64,000 nucleotides of DNA, from assembly GCF_025961475.1 (NCBI RefSeq), contig NZ_JAOQNS010000003.1, forward strand, positions 258,501-322,500. The letters run 5' to 3'. Positions 36,131 to 45,032 of this stretch are shown here, piece by piece. Position numbers and translations under genes: made by a program. This DNA is from Rhodobium gokarnense (GTDB taxonomy: Bacteria; Pseudomonadota; Alphaproteobacteria; Rhizobiales; Rhodobiaceae). The notes below the pieces were generated by a model. The model saw nothing but the letters and a program-made list of their open reading frames with translations. It was not told where the DNA came from and did not search any database. Every line of letters begins with the position of its first letter. Position 1 is the stretch's first letter.

Positions 36131-36925
36131 TCAAACCGCGACCGCCGCCTTGATGTGCGGGTGCGGGTCGTAGCCGGTGAGCTGGAAATCGTCATAGACG
36201 AAGTCGAAGATCGAGCCGACCTCAGGATTGAGCGCCATCTGCGGCAGCGGGCGCGGCGCGCGGGAAAGCTGTAGCCGCGCCTGGTCGAAATGATTGGAAT
36301 AGAGGTGCGCGTCGCCGAAGCTGTGGACGAAGTCGCCGGGCTTCAGGCCGCTCACCTGCGCCATCATCAATGTCAGCAGCGCGTAGGACGCGATGTTGAA
36401 CGGCACGCCGAGGAAGACATCGGCGGACCGCTGGTAGAGCTGGCAGGAGAGCTTTCCGTCGGCGACATAGAACTGGAACAGGCAGTGGCACGGCGGCAGC
36501 GCCATGCGCTCGATGTCCGCCGGGTTCCAGGCCGTGACGATCAGCCGGCGCGAATCCGGATTGCGCCGGATTTCCTTGGCGACCCAGGCGATCTGGTCGA
36601 TGGTGCGTCCGTCCGGCGCCGCCCAGCTCCGCCACTGCCGGCCATAGACCGGGCCGAGATCGCCGTTCTCGTCGGCCCACTCGTCCCAGATCGACACCCC
36701 GGCCGCGTTCAGATAGGCGATGTTGGTGTCGCCGGCGAGGAACCACAAAAGCTCGTGGATGATCGATTTCAGATGCAGCTTCTTGGTGGTGACGAGCGGA
36801 AAGCCGTCGGCGAGGTCGAAGCGCATCTGGTGGCCGAACACCGAGCGCGTGCCGGTGCCGGTCCGGTCGGCCTTGTCGACCCCGTCGTCCAATATGCGCT
36901 GCAACAGATCGAGATAGGCCCGCAC
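36131..36925 (-). CDS. thyA: Thymidylate synthase
   Basis: A 264-residue enzyme that makes dTMP from dUMP with methylene-tetrahydrofolate. The catalytic Cys is in [14 protein letters not shown], preceded by [14 protein letters not shown] and followed by [20 protein letters not shown], and [13 protein letters not shown] is near residue 55. Length is exactly that of the usual short form. The start is GTG at 36925 with GGAGGA upstream. It precedes folA on the same strand and lies next to ssrA. Confidence 0.97.
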   Translation of the reverse strand: MRAYLDLLQRILDDGVDKADRTGTGTRSVFGHQMRFDLADGFPLVTTKKLHLKSIIHELLWFLAGDTNIAYLNAAGVSIWDEWADENGDLGPVYGRQWRSWAAPDGRTIDQIAWVAKEIRRNPDSRRLIVTAWNPADIERMALPPCHCLFQFYVADGKLSCQLYQRSADVFLGVPFNIASYALLTLMMAQVSGLKPGDFVHSFGDAHLYSNHFDQARLQLSRAPRPLPQMALNPEVGSIFDFVYDDFQLTGYDPHPHIKAAVAV

Positions 36926-37024
36926 CCGTGTCCTCCGGCGATTCGCGTGGGAGAGATAGCATCACCCTTGCGCGCGCCGGCGCAAGTCACATCGCAAAAG
37001 GATGAGGGACCGCAGCGCATCCCT

Positions 37025-37053
37025 TTGCATGTCGGACCGGTTTTTCCTATATT
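37025..37053 (+). promoter_or_regulatory. Promoter of the tmRNA gene
   Basis: TTGCAT (37025-37030) and TATATT (37048-37053) are 17 bases apart, a close match to the housekeeping sigma consensus. They lie about 30 bases before the acceptor half of the permuted tmRNA. A strong promoter is expected for this abundant RNA. Confidence 0.7.
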
Positions 37054-37084
37054 GGGGGAGCCGGTTCGCCGGCTATGGCGATAA

Positions 37085-37410
37085 ATGACCGTCGCAATAA
37101 ACCTATCGGACCCGGGGGCGGTACCCGGCGCCTCCACCACAGCCCAAAGGCCATGCGAAAGCGGGAACTTTGGGTTGCGGCGGGGGCGAAATAGGATCGA
37201 CGAGGGTGTAAAGGGCGCGTTTTCGCTCGGCATGGTTCCGCCGTTATCGGGCCATCTCAATAGTTGCAAACGACAACTATGCTGAGGCTCGTCTCGCTGC
37301 GTAACGCAGTGCGATAACCTCTTTTGAAGCCCTGGCCGTTAGCCCGGTCAGGCGGGGTTCGGGAGCACCTGGCAACAGAAGCTCCCACTTTCCCGGACCC
37401 GACCTGTCGC
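37085..37410 (+). ncRNA. ssrA: tmRNA, circularly permuted two-piece form
   Basis: The acceptor half comes first: a T-arm with CCGGG/CCCGG and the end CGCCTCC-A-CCA at 37128-37139. The coding half starts at about 37182 with GGGGGCGAAATAGGATCGAC; its first seven bases pair with CGCCTCC, including the G-U pair that marks a tRNA-Ala-like acceptor. The tag frame GCA...TAA at 37266-37304 reads ANDNYAEARLAA. Hairpins typical of pseudoknot regions follow (for example GGGAGC/GCTCCC). The 3' end is estimated. The intervening loop 37140-37181 is removed on processing. It rescues stalled ribosomes. Confidence 0.94.
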
Positions 37411-37548
37411 CCGCGCCGCGTCTGTGGCGGCCCTTCGACGCAAACTCCGGCGTTGATTTTGTCTGGGATTCTCTGCCGTTTGGGTCCATTGTTAAGAAAG
37501 GTCGATTCCCGATCGACGGACACTCTCCAGCCGAATGCGCGAAACACG

Positions 37549-38214
37549 ATGGCCGAAGACCTGATCCGCTATGACATTCTTGTGCAGGAGGCCCTGAGGG
37601 GCATCGTCCGCAAGGTCCTGCACGAGGTCGCCCGCACCGGGCTGCCGGGCGATCACCATTTCTATATCTCGTTCGAGACCTCCGCCCCCGGCGTCCGGGT
37701 CTCCAACCGCATCCGCAGCAAATACCCCAAGGACATGACCATCGTCCTGCAGCACCAGTTCTGGGATCTGGTGGTGACCGAGACGACCTTCGAGATCGGC
37801 CTGTCCTTCGGCGGCGTGCCGGAACACCTGCACATCCCCTTCAAGGCCGTGAAGGGCTTCTTCGACCCCCACGTCCAGTTCAACCTGCAATTCGAGCCCT
37901 ACCGGCCGGATGAGGACGAGGCCGACGGCCAGGAAGGCGAGGGCGAGACCGCGCCGCTGATGCGCGCCGTGGAGGAAAACGAGACCGCGGCCGACACCAT
38001 GGAGGCGACCGTCAGGGCGCTTGCCGAAAGCGGCAACGACGACGCCTCCGCGGCCGAGCCGGAAAAGGCCGGGGACGAGGCTGCCAGGAACGACAAGTCC
38101 GAGGCATCCGGCAAGTCAGAGACAGAAGACGGGGACAAGGACGGCGACGACGGCGAGGAAAAGCCGGCCGGCGCCGACGTCGTCTCCCTCGATGCCTTCC
38201 GCAAGAAATCCTGA
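37549..38214 (+). CDS. sspB: SspB-alpha, ClpXP adaptor for ssrA-tagged proteins
   Basis: A 221-residue protein. The folded part (1 to about 125) has the SspB pattern: IRYDILVQEALRGIVRKVL, then FYISFETSAPGVRVSNRI, then MTIVLQHQFWDL. SspB binds the ssrA tag and delivers the substrate to ClpXP. A long acidic, disordered linker (about 125-205, rich in Glu, Asp and Ala) leads to the conserved end VVSLDAFRKKS that docks on ClpX. It follows the tmRNA gene by about 140 bases, so tag and adaptor are neighbours. The ATG at 37549 is favoured by homology. Confidence 0.92.
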   Translation: MAEDLIRYDILVQEALRGIVRKVLHEVARTGLPGDHHFYISFETSAPGVRVSNRIRSKYPKDMTIVLQHQFWDLVVTETTFEIGLSFGGVPEHLHIPFKAVKGFFDPHVQFNLQFEPYRPDEDEADGQEGEGETAPLMRAVEENETAADTMEATVRALAESGNDDASAAEPEKAGDEAARNDKSEASGKSETEDGDKDGDDGEEKPAGADVVSLDAFRKKS

Positions 38215-38227
38215 CCGGAGACCGGCC

Positions 38228-38437
38228 ATGGGCGACGTCATCAACTTCCGCCAGGCCCGCAAAAAACACGACCGCGCCGCCAAGGAGCGCACGGCCGAGG
38301 AGAACCGCACCCGATTCGGCCGCACAAAGGGCGAAAAGGCCGCCGAGGACCAGCGCCGCGACGCCGAGATCCGCCATATCGACGGCCATCGCCTCGGCGA
38401 TGCCGGACCCGACGGCGAGGACGACAAGGCCGGCTAG
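38228..38437 (+). CDS. DUF4169 family small protein
   Basis: A 69-residue, highly charged protein that begins MGDVINFRQARKKHDR and continues with many Lys, Arg, Glu and Asp residues, as in the DUF4169 family of alphaproteobacteria. It is probably mostly helical or disordered. It starts 13 bases after sspB on the same strand, so both are likely co-transcribed, together with the ribbon-helix-helix gene downstream. No function is known. Confidence 0.85.
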   Translation: MGDVINFRQARKKHDRAAKERTAEENRTRFGRTKGEKAAEDQRRDAEIRHIDGHRLGDAGPDGEDDKAG

Positions 38438-38570
38438 CCACGGCTTTTTATGTAGCCGCCGAAACCTTTCATTGACGACGCGACGCGATTTTCCGCTGAT
38501 TGCGACACCCCCGTCCCGCGAAATTCCACGTTGCCTTTTTCTTGGCGATTTTCGTCGGGATACTGCTCCC

Positions 38571-38801
38571 ATGCAGAAACGGTCACTCACCATCAACGGC
38601 CACCGGACCAGCCTGGCGTTGGAATCGGAATTCTGGGACGCCCTTGGCGACATGGCCCGGCAGAAGAACGTCTCGCTGTCGCGGCTGATCGCGGACATCG
38701 ATGCCACCGGCGCCCATCCGAACCTCGCCTCGGCGGTCCGTTGTGCCGTTCTGGAATATTACCGCGGCCACGGTATCGGCGCGCTCAACGCCGCCGAATA
38801 G
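38571..38801 (+). CDS. Ribbon-helix-helix domain protein
   Basis: A 76-residue protein with a ribbon-helix-helix fold: KRSLTINGHRTSLALESEFW forms the strand and first helix and KNVSLSRLIADIDATG the second helix. It belongs to the small alphaproteobacterial RHH group often encoded after sspB and DUF4169. It likely binds DNA as a dimer; the target is unknown. A 133-base gap separates it from the DUF4169 gene. Confidence 0.87.
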   Translation: MQKRSLTINGHRTSLALESEFWDALGDMARQKNVSLSRLIADIDATGAHPNLASAVRCAVLEYYRGHGIGALNAAE

Positions 38802-38903
38802 CCGGTCCGCGCGGGGGCCGCTCCGGCCGCCCGACGACGCGCCCCTGCGGCCACCTCGCCGCGGGCACCGGGACTGCAAACTCCCGAAAATCCGCTTTGA
38901 GAC

Positions 38904-41900
38904 TCAATTCGCCGGCAGCAATTGCAGCGGCTGGCCCGTTGCCGGCGCATCGAACGGCGTCGGCGAGCGCGCATCGAAGGATTGCGATGCCCCCGGGAAG
39001 TCGGACGGACCGCCTGCGCCCGGCGGCGGCGGCACGTCGATGCCTTGCGGCAGCGGCGCGAGCCCGCCGCCGGTCGGGCGCGAGTCCCGGATGGCATCGC
39101 GCACCTGATCGTCGAGCGTGCGCGGCCGCAGCAGATCCCGGTTCTCCCGGCTGAAGCGCTCGCGGGCGCGCCGTTCGCGCTCCCGTTCCTCCCGGCGCGC
39201 GGCCTCCTCGGCTTCGCGCTGCCGGCGGGCCTCTTCCTCGGCCGCCTTCTGCCGTGCCGCCTCCTCGCGGCGGGCCTTCTCCTCGCGCTGGCGCCGCAGC
39301 TCCCGCGTCAGCCGCTGCCGCTCCAGGATCTCCGCCTGAAGCGCCTCGACCTTGTCGACCTCCTCCTCGTAAGCGCGAAGGGTGAGGTAGGACATCAGCG
39401 GCGCGATGTCGACCGAAAGGGCCGGATCGGCGCGCCTGCCGCGGAACGCCAGAAGCGCTTGCGGCTCGGCCGCGGAGACGGCGTCGTCCGGCGGCCGGAA
39501 TCCGAACGTCCAGTCGCTCTCGAAGGCATTGTCGGAAAGATTGAGCGAGGCCGAGCCGAGCGCCTTCAGCGGCGGCGCTTCGAAAGACACGTTGCGTGCC
39601 CGGACTGTGCCGGAAGCGATCCCGAGCACCGCCTCGATGCGCTGAAACGGCACCTGGCCGGCAAAGAACGCCTCGGTGAAGGCCGCCTTGATCGCCTCGT
39701 CCTCCAGCGCCAGCCCGCCGTCGACCGCTTCGACGACCCTGTCGAAGGCCTTGGCGTTGATGCCGGAAATACGCCCGTCGCGCAGCGTCAGCGTGCCGCC
39801 GCCGGTGAGCGCGGAGACCATGGACGCGATCGAGCGGCCGGTGGCGTTGACGTCGGTGGCAAGGTCGAACCGCCCGGTGGCGAGCGACTGACCGTCCACC
39901 TGCCAGGCGATTTTTTCCACATCCCCGCCGGTGACCTTGAAGGTCGCGGCAAGCACCGCCTCTCCGGCGTCCGAGCGCTTGACCTGCAACGCGGCCTCCG
40001 CCTTGCCGCCGAGCATTGAACCGCCAACCTTGTCGAGCGCCATGCCGTTCGGCGTCAGGTCGATACGGAAGGAGGCATCCTCCAGCGCCGTCCTGTCGGT
40101 AAGCCAGAAGCGACTCGCCGTGACCTTGACGTCGGCGGAGACGAAGCCGAGGAGCGGCGCGCCGAAGGGCGCCGTCGGCCAGCGGTTCGACGCATCGCCG
40201 GAAAGGTCCTGCATGGCCCAGCTATCGGCGCCGAAGGCAAGCTCGGTGAGGAACCGGAGGTCGACCGCATCGAGCGCGAGCTCGCCGTCGAGCCGCGGCA
40301 CCTGGCCGCCGAAATCCGCCGTGCCCGACCCGGCGATGCCGATATCGGCGATGCGGCCGGCGATACCGTTGACGCGCGCATCCGCGCCGCTGCCGACGAT
40401 CTCGGCCGAAAGCCGCGCCGGGACGGTGCCGGCCGTGACCGGCAGCACCCTTCCGGTCAGCAGCGCCAGCGGCGACAGGTCGTCGCTCTGCAGTTCGCCG
40501 GAAAGGTCGTAGGAGAGCCCGCCCCCTTGCGGGAATTTCGCCGTCCCGGAAACCCGGAGCGTGGCGTCGGCGACGGTCGCCGAGCCGGTAACGTCGAGCC
40601 CCGTCCCGGGCGTGCCGGCAGACTTCAGCGTGATCCGGCCGGCCGGAATGTCGGTAAGCGGCAGCACCTCGAAACCGAGCTGGCCAAGGAGCCGGCCGCT
40701 GTCGGGTCCGGACAGCGCGGCATCGAACGAGGTCTTCGCGGCGCGCCACTTGTCGACGCGGCCGTCGAAGGTGCCGGCGACATGCAGTTCCGAGCCGCCG
40801 ACATCGCCGCTGACATTGAGGGTCACGGTGCTGACGTCGTCGACGGCGCGCCCGGAGAGCTTGCCCTGGACAATCGCCGGCCCGAGCAGGCCGGAAGCTG
40901 CCGTCAGCCGCCGGGCGAGGTCGGAATCCGGATAAAGGTCGATAATGAGATTGGCGAGGCCGTCGAGCTTGTCCGCCGTCAGCGCCAGTTCGATGTCACC
41001 GTCCGGCGTCGTCAGCGCCTGTTTGATGGTGCCGTCGGCAACGACCCGCGCGCCGGCAAGATCGGCCAGGATCATCCGGTCGATGCGCAGCGTGTCGCCG
41101 GAGAAGTTGACGACGGCCTCGACGCCGCTCGCCTCCACATCGTCGGAGATCAGCGTGCCGACCCGGACCCTGACGTCGATATCGGTGATGCCGTCGCCGG
41201 TCCCCTCGCCATCTGCCTTTGCGTTGCCGCCATAACCGGCAAGCGCCAGCCGCGTTGCCGCGCCGAGCTGGGCGAGTTCGAACCGGTCGGCATTGAGGTC
41301 GAGCACGAAGGCGGCGTTGGCGCCGCTGCGCGCCGGGCGCCAGGAGATGCTGCCGGTGCCGAGCGACAGTTCGGTCTTCAGCCGCATGCCGGTGAGCGCG
41401 ATGCCGGTCCCGCCGATGGTCAGCCGGCCGCGCACGTCGAGCGGGTCGAGCCGCGCCCCGGCGAGCGAGCCGCCGCCGCGCCACCAGTTGGCGAGCGCCG
41501 CCGGCTGCTCCACGGAAAGCCTCAGGTCGCCTTCGAAGCGGCTCCTCTCGCCAAGGCCGATCTCGCCGTCGAGGCCGATCCGCGTGCGCCCCGGCAACTG
41601 GCCGTCGAGCTCGGAGATGTACCAGCCGTCGGTCGTCGGCGTCGCATCGAAGCGGAGCTGCTGGATGGCGCCGCCGGCAACGACGACGCCCGGCAGGTCG
41701 ACGGAGATGCGCCCGCCGATCGGCGGCCGCGGCAGGGCGGAAAGGCTGTCGAAGAAGGCGCCAAGGGTCGCCACCGCACCGCCCGAATGCAGCGTTCCGG
41801 CCGGCGTACCGGGCTCGGCGAGCATGCGGTCGAGGTCGATCTGCTGGGCCTTAACCTCCAGATCGAAGCGCGGCTCCGGTCCCGCTTCCAGCCGGCCGCC

Positions 41901-42812
41901 GCCGGTCAGGTTGAAGCGCCGGTCTTCAGAGCCGTAGGTGAGTTCGTAGTCCTCCACCGAGAGCGCGTCGCCGGAAAGGTCGAACCGGCCCGCGACCCGC
42001 CAGGGCGTTCCGGGCGGCACGGCCACGTCGAACGCCTCGTCGCTCGCCCCGTCCTCGGCCGTGCGCGGCTGCAGCCGCTCGATCTGGAAATCGCCGGCAT
42101 AGCGCGGCATCAGGTCCTTGGCCGAGACAAGGCCGTCGAGCCGGACCTCCACCGGGCGCTCGGTCGGATTGATCTGCGCCTTGACGCGGATCGCCCCATC
42201 GGGCCGGAGCGTGCCGCTCGCCAGCTTCACCCGGTGCCTCTGGCCGCCGACAGTGACCGCTCCCTCGGCCCGGAACGGCCCGACCAGCGCCCGCGCGGAC
42301 ACCGAAAGGTCGACGTCGGAAAGGCGGTAGACCTTTGCCGAGCGGGCATCGGAGATCTGCACCGCGCCGTTGACCACCTCGACCTCTTCGAAAGCGACGG
42401 CCGCCGGATCGAAACCGGAGAGCCGGGTCGCCTTGCCGTCCTCGCCGAGCGCCGTGAGCTGCCCGTTGTCGTCGACGGCAAGCCGCACGTCCGGCCGCTC
42501 CAGGGTCATGTCGATGACCTTGACCTCGCCCTTCAGGAGCGGCGCCAGCTCGACGCGGGCGGAGAACCGCGAGACGATCATCAGCGGGTTTTCGGCATCG
42601 CCGATGCGCATGTCGGTGAAGGTGATCGACGGCGTCGGCAGCAGGTAGGCGTCGGCATCGCCGAGGATCTTCACCTGGCGCCCGATAAGCTGCTCGGCGT
42701 GGCGCTCGAAGACGTCGCGATAGGCCGTCCAGTCGATGAACAGCGGCCCGATCAGCGCTGCGACGAGGACGGCGATGATCGCCAGGCCGACGGTGATGTA
42801 GACGGAATTCAG
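38904..42812 (-). CDS. AsmA-family giant envelope protein, apparent CTG start
   Basis: A protein of about 1302 residues. The N-terminal membrane helix (YITVGLAIIAVLVAALIGPLF, residues 5-25) leads into FIDWTAYRDVFERHAEQLIGR, the AsmA N-terminal signature, then about 1000 residues of repeated beta-strand pattern and a C-terminal Arg/Glu-rich coiled coil (about 1165-1225) and a Pro-rich end. AsmA-like proteins span the periplasm and help move lipids to the outer membrane. The frame runs back to a stop codon TGA five codons before CTG at 42812, with no ATG, GTG or TTG before the helix. GGAG lies eight bases before the CTG. The first ordinary start (GTG, 42674) would lose the membrane anchor. Confidence 0.85.
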   Translation of the reverse strand: MNSVYITVGLAIIAVLVAALIGPLFIDWTAYRDVFERHAEQLIGRQVKILGDADAYLLPTPSITFTDMRIGDAENPLMIVSRFSARVELAPLLKGEVKVIDMTLERPDVRLAVDDNGQLTALGEDGKATRLSGFDPAAVAFEEVEVVNGAVQISDARSAKVYRLSDVDLSVSARALVGPFRAEGAVTVGGQRHRVKLASGTLRPDGAIRVKAQINPTERPVEVRLDGLVSAKDLMPRYAGDFQIERLQPRTAEDGASDEAFDVAVPPGTPWRVAGRFDLSGDALSVEDYELTYGSEDRRFNLTGGGRLEAGPEPRFDLEVKAQQIDLDRMLAEPGTPAGTLHSGGAVATLGAFFDSLSALPRPPIGGRISVDLPGVVVAGGAIQQLRFDATPTTDGWYISELDGQLPGRTRIGLDGEIGLGERSRFEGDLRLSVEQPAALANWWRGGGSLAGARLDPLDVRGRLTIGGTGIALTGMRLKTELSLGTGSISWRPARSGANAAFVLDLNADRFELAQLGAATRLALAGYGGNAKADGEGTGDGITDIDVRVRVGTLISDDVEASGVEAVVNFSGDTLRIDRMILADLAGARVVADGTIKQALTTPDGDIELALTADKLDGLANLIIDLYPDSDLARRLTAASGLLGPAIVQGKLSGRAVDDVSTVTLNVSGDVGGSELHVAGTFDGRVDKWRAAKTSFDAALSGPDSGRLLGQLGFEVLPLTDIPAGRITLKSAGTPGTGLDVTGSATVADATLRVSGTAKFPQGGGLSYDLSGELQSDDLSPLALLTGRVLPVTAGTVPARLSAEIVGSGADARVNGIAGRIADIGIAGSGTADFGGQVPRLDGELALDAVDLRFLTELAFGADSWAMQDLSGDASNRWPTAPFGAPLLGFVSADVKVTASRFWLTDRTALEDASFRIDLTPNGMALDKVGGSMLGGKAEAALQVKRSDAGEAVLAATFKVTGGDVEKIAWQVDGQSLATGRFDLATDVNATGRSIASMVSALTGGGTLTLRDGRISGINAKAFDRVVEAVDGGLALEDEAIKAAFTEAFFAGQVPFQRIEAVLGIASGTVRARNVSFEAPPLKALGSASLNLSDNAFESDWTFGFRPPDDAVSAAEPQALLAFRGRRADPALSVDIAPLMSYLTLRAYEEEVDKVEALQAEILERQRLTRELRRQREEKARREEAARQKAAEEEARRQREAEEAARREERERERRARERFSRENRDLLRPRTLDDQVRDAIRDSRPTGGGLAPLPQGIDVPPPPGAGGPSDFPGASQSFDARSPTPFDAPATGQPLQLLPAN

Positions 42813-42885
42813 AGCCGGTCTCCGTCAGGGTCAGGTGTCAGATGTCGGGGCGAAAGGACGCAAAGGGTTGGTCTCCTGCCGGCGC

Positions 42886-44298
42886 TCAGCCGTCAAGGGT
42901 GAAGATCTTGCCGGGGTTCATGATGTTCTTGGGGTCGATGGCGCGCTTGAGGGTGCGCATGATGTCGAGCGCCGGTCCGTGCTCGCGGGCCATGTATTTC
43001 ATCTTGCCCTGGCCGATGCCGTGCTCGCCGGTGCAGGTGCCGCCCATCTCGATGGCGCGCCAGTTGAGTCGCTCGATGAAGCCGTCCGTCGCCGCCATCT
43101 CGTCCGGATTGTCCGGATCGAACAGCACCAGCACATGGAAATTGCCGTCGCCCACATGGCCGACCATGGTCGCGGTGAAGCCGTTCTCCTCGATGTCGGC
43201 GCGCGTCGCCATGACGCATTCGGCAAGCCGCGAGATCGGCACGCAGACGTCGGTGGAAACGCCCTTGGCCGCCGGCTTCAGCCTGAGCGAGGCCCAGTAG
43301 GCCTCGTGCCGCGCCTTCCACAGCCGCGAGCGGTCCTCCGTCTTGGTCGCCCAGTCGAACGGCCCGCCGCCGAACTCTTCCGCGATCTCGCCGAAGCGGT
43401 CGGCCTGTTCGGCAACGCCGGCCTCCGTGCCGTGAAACTCCAGGAAGAGGGTCGGCATCTCGGCGAGATCCAGCTTGGAATAGGCGTTGCAGGCGCGCAC
43501 CTGGTGCTCGTCGAGGAACTCGATCCGCGCCACGGGGAGCCCGGACTGGATGGTCATGATGACGGCGTTGCAGGCCGATTCCACATCCGGGAACGGGCAG
43601 ACACCGGCCGAGACCGCCTCCGGAATGCCGGAAAGCTTCAGCGTCACCTCAGCGATGACGGCGAGCGTTCCCTCCGAGCCGACAAGGAGCCGGGTAAGGT
43701 CGTAGCCGGCCGAGGACTTGCGCGCCCGCGAGCCCGTCTTGACGATGCTCCCGTCCGGCATCACCGCGGTCAGCGCCAGCACGTTGTCCTTCATGGTGCC
43801 GTAACGCACGGCGTTGGTGCCCGAGGCCCGGGTCGCGGCCATCCCGCCAAGGCTGGCGTCGGCCCCCGGATCGATCGGGAAGAACAGGCCCTGGTCGCGC
43901 AGATGCTCGTTGAGCTGCATGCGCGTGACGCCCGCCTCCACCGTGCAGTCGAGGTCCTCGGCATTGACGGCGACGATCTTGTTCATGCCCGACAGGTCGA
44001 TGGAGATGCCGCCGGCGGGCGCATTGAGGTGGCCTTCCAGCGATGTGCCCGTGCCGAACGGAATCACCGGCACGCCGAATTCGGCGCACGTTCGCACGAT
44101 GTCGGCGACCTCCTCGGTCGAGGAGGCGAACACCACCGCATCGGGCGGCTGGTTGGTGAGATAAGTGGTGGTGTGGCCGTGCTGTTCGCGGATCGCTTCG
44201 CCGGTGGCACAGCGCGTGCCGAATCGCTCCGTGAGGCGCGCGACCGCCGTCTCGATTGCCGCGTCGTCGCGCGCAACCAGCATCGCGGATGTCGCCAT
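42886..44298 (-). CDS. FAD-linked oxidase, D-lactate dehydrogenase (cytochrome) type
   Basis: A 470-residue flavoprotein of the FAD_binding_4 family. The FAD site has VIPFGTGTSLEGHLNAPAGG near residue 76, and ASLGGMAATRASGTNAVRYG follows. The C-terminal FAD-oxidase domain has NFHVLVLFDPDNPDE and ends with GEHGIGQGKMKYM. This pattern fits D-lactate dehydrogenase or a glycolate oxidase GlcD-like protein; the single-gene setting without glcEF favours D-lactate. It lies 73 bases from the AsmA gene on the same strand. Confidence 0.92.
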   Translation of the reverse strand: MATSAMLVARDDAAIETAVARLTERFGTRCATGEAIREQHGHTTTYLTNQPPDAVVFASSTEEVADIVRTCAEFGVPVIPFGTGTSLEGHLNAPAGGISIDLSGMNKIVAVNAEDLDCTVEAGVTRMQLNEHLRDQGLFFPIDPGADASLGGMAATRASGTNAVRYGTMKDNVLALTAVMPDGSIVKTGSRARKSSAGYDLTRLLVGSEGTLAVIAEVTLKLSGIPEAVSAGVCPFPDVESACNAVIMTIQSGLPVARIEFLDEHQVRACNAYSKLDLAEMPTLFLEFHGTEAGVAEQADRFGEIAEEFGGGPFDWATKTEDRSRLWKARHEAYWASLRLKPAAKGVSTDVCVPISRLAECVMATRADIEENGFTATMVGHVGDGNFHVLVLFDPDNPDEMAATDGFIERLNWRAIEMGGTCTGEHGIGQGKMKYMAREHGPALDIMRTLKRAIDPKNIMNPGKIFTLDG

Positions 44299-44486
44299 CG
44301 GCCTGTCTCCCTGAGGTACCGTGTCAGATGCGGGCGCCGGGTCCCGATTCCCCTTGCCGAGTCATTGTGCGACCGCGCCATTGTGTGCAACTTATCAAAA
44401 AACCCTGAATGACGGCAAAGGCTTCATGTGGGGCCGCACGGAGCGGGCCGCCGTCCCCTTTGAAAGCGTCGCCAAGGAGGCTCTCC

Positions 44487-45014
44487 ATGTCCGGCACCCC
44501 CGCCCTTTCGAGCGGCGCAGACACGGCGCCGTTCCGGTCTTCCCGGAAGACGGTGCTGCCGGAATGGATCGATTACAACGGCCATCTCAACATGGCCTAT
44601 TACAACGTCCTTTTCGATACCGCGATCGACGAATTCTTCCTCGCCGCCGGCCTCGGCCCCGACTATGTGGCGAGCGAGAACGCCTCCTTCTTCACCGTCG
44701 AGGCCCATATCTGCTACGTCCGCGAGCTCGCCGAAGGCGCGCCGGTCCATGTGGAGAGCCGCATCCTCGACGTCGACGACAAGCGCCTGCATTCCTGGCA
44801 GGAGCTCTACCACGCCGAGGAAGGCTTCCTGTCGGCGACGTCGGAACAGATGTTCCTCCATGTCGACATGGAGAGCCGGCGCACCGCGCCCTGGCCGGCG
44901 CCGATTCGCGAACGGCTCGACGCCCTCCAGGGTGCGGCGACGAAGCTCGGCCGGCCCGAGCGCGCCGGCCGCGCCATCCGCATCGCCCGCAAGGCCAGCG
45001 AACAAAGCGCCTGA
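44487..45014 (+). CDS. Hot-dog fold acyl-CoA thioesterase
   Basis: A 175-residue protein with the 4-hydroxybenzoyl-CoA thioesterase-like pattern: VLPEWIDYNGHLNMAYYNVLFDTAIDEFF contains the YNGH(L/M) motif with the catalytic Asp region, then HICYVRELAEGAPVHVESRI. The family hydrolyses short or aromatic acyl-CoA. AAGGAGG lies six bases before ATG 44487. It is followed after 18 bases by the CLC channel gene, and the two are probably co-transcribed without an obvious shared role. Confidence 0.88.
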   Translation: MSGTPALSSGADTAPFRSSRKTVLPEWIDYNGHLNMAYYNVLFDTAIDEFFLAAGLGPDYVASENASFFTVEAHICYVRELAEGAPVHVESRILDVDDKRLHSWQELYHAEEGFLSATSEQMFLHVDMESRRTAPWPAPIRERLDALQGAATKLGRPERAGRAIRIARKASEQSA

Positions 45015-45032
45015 GCGGCGGTGGCGAGGATC

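Noticed and set aside
40527-42902. 791-codon plus-strand frame opposite the AsmA-like gene
   Set aside because: Shadow frame; the opposite strand carries the AsmA N-terminal signature and membrane helix.
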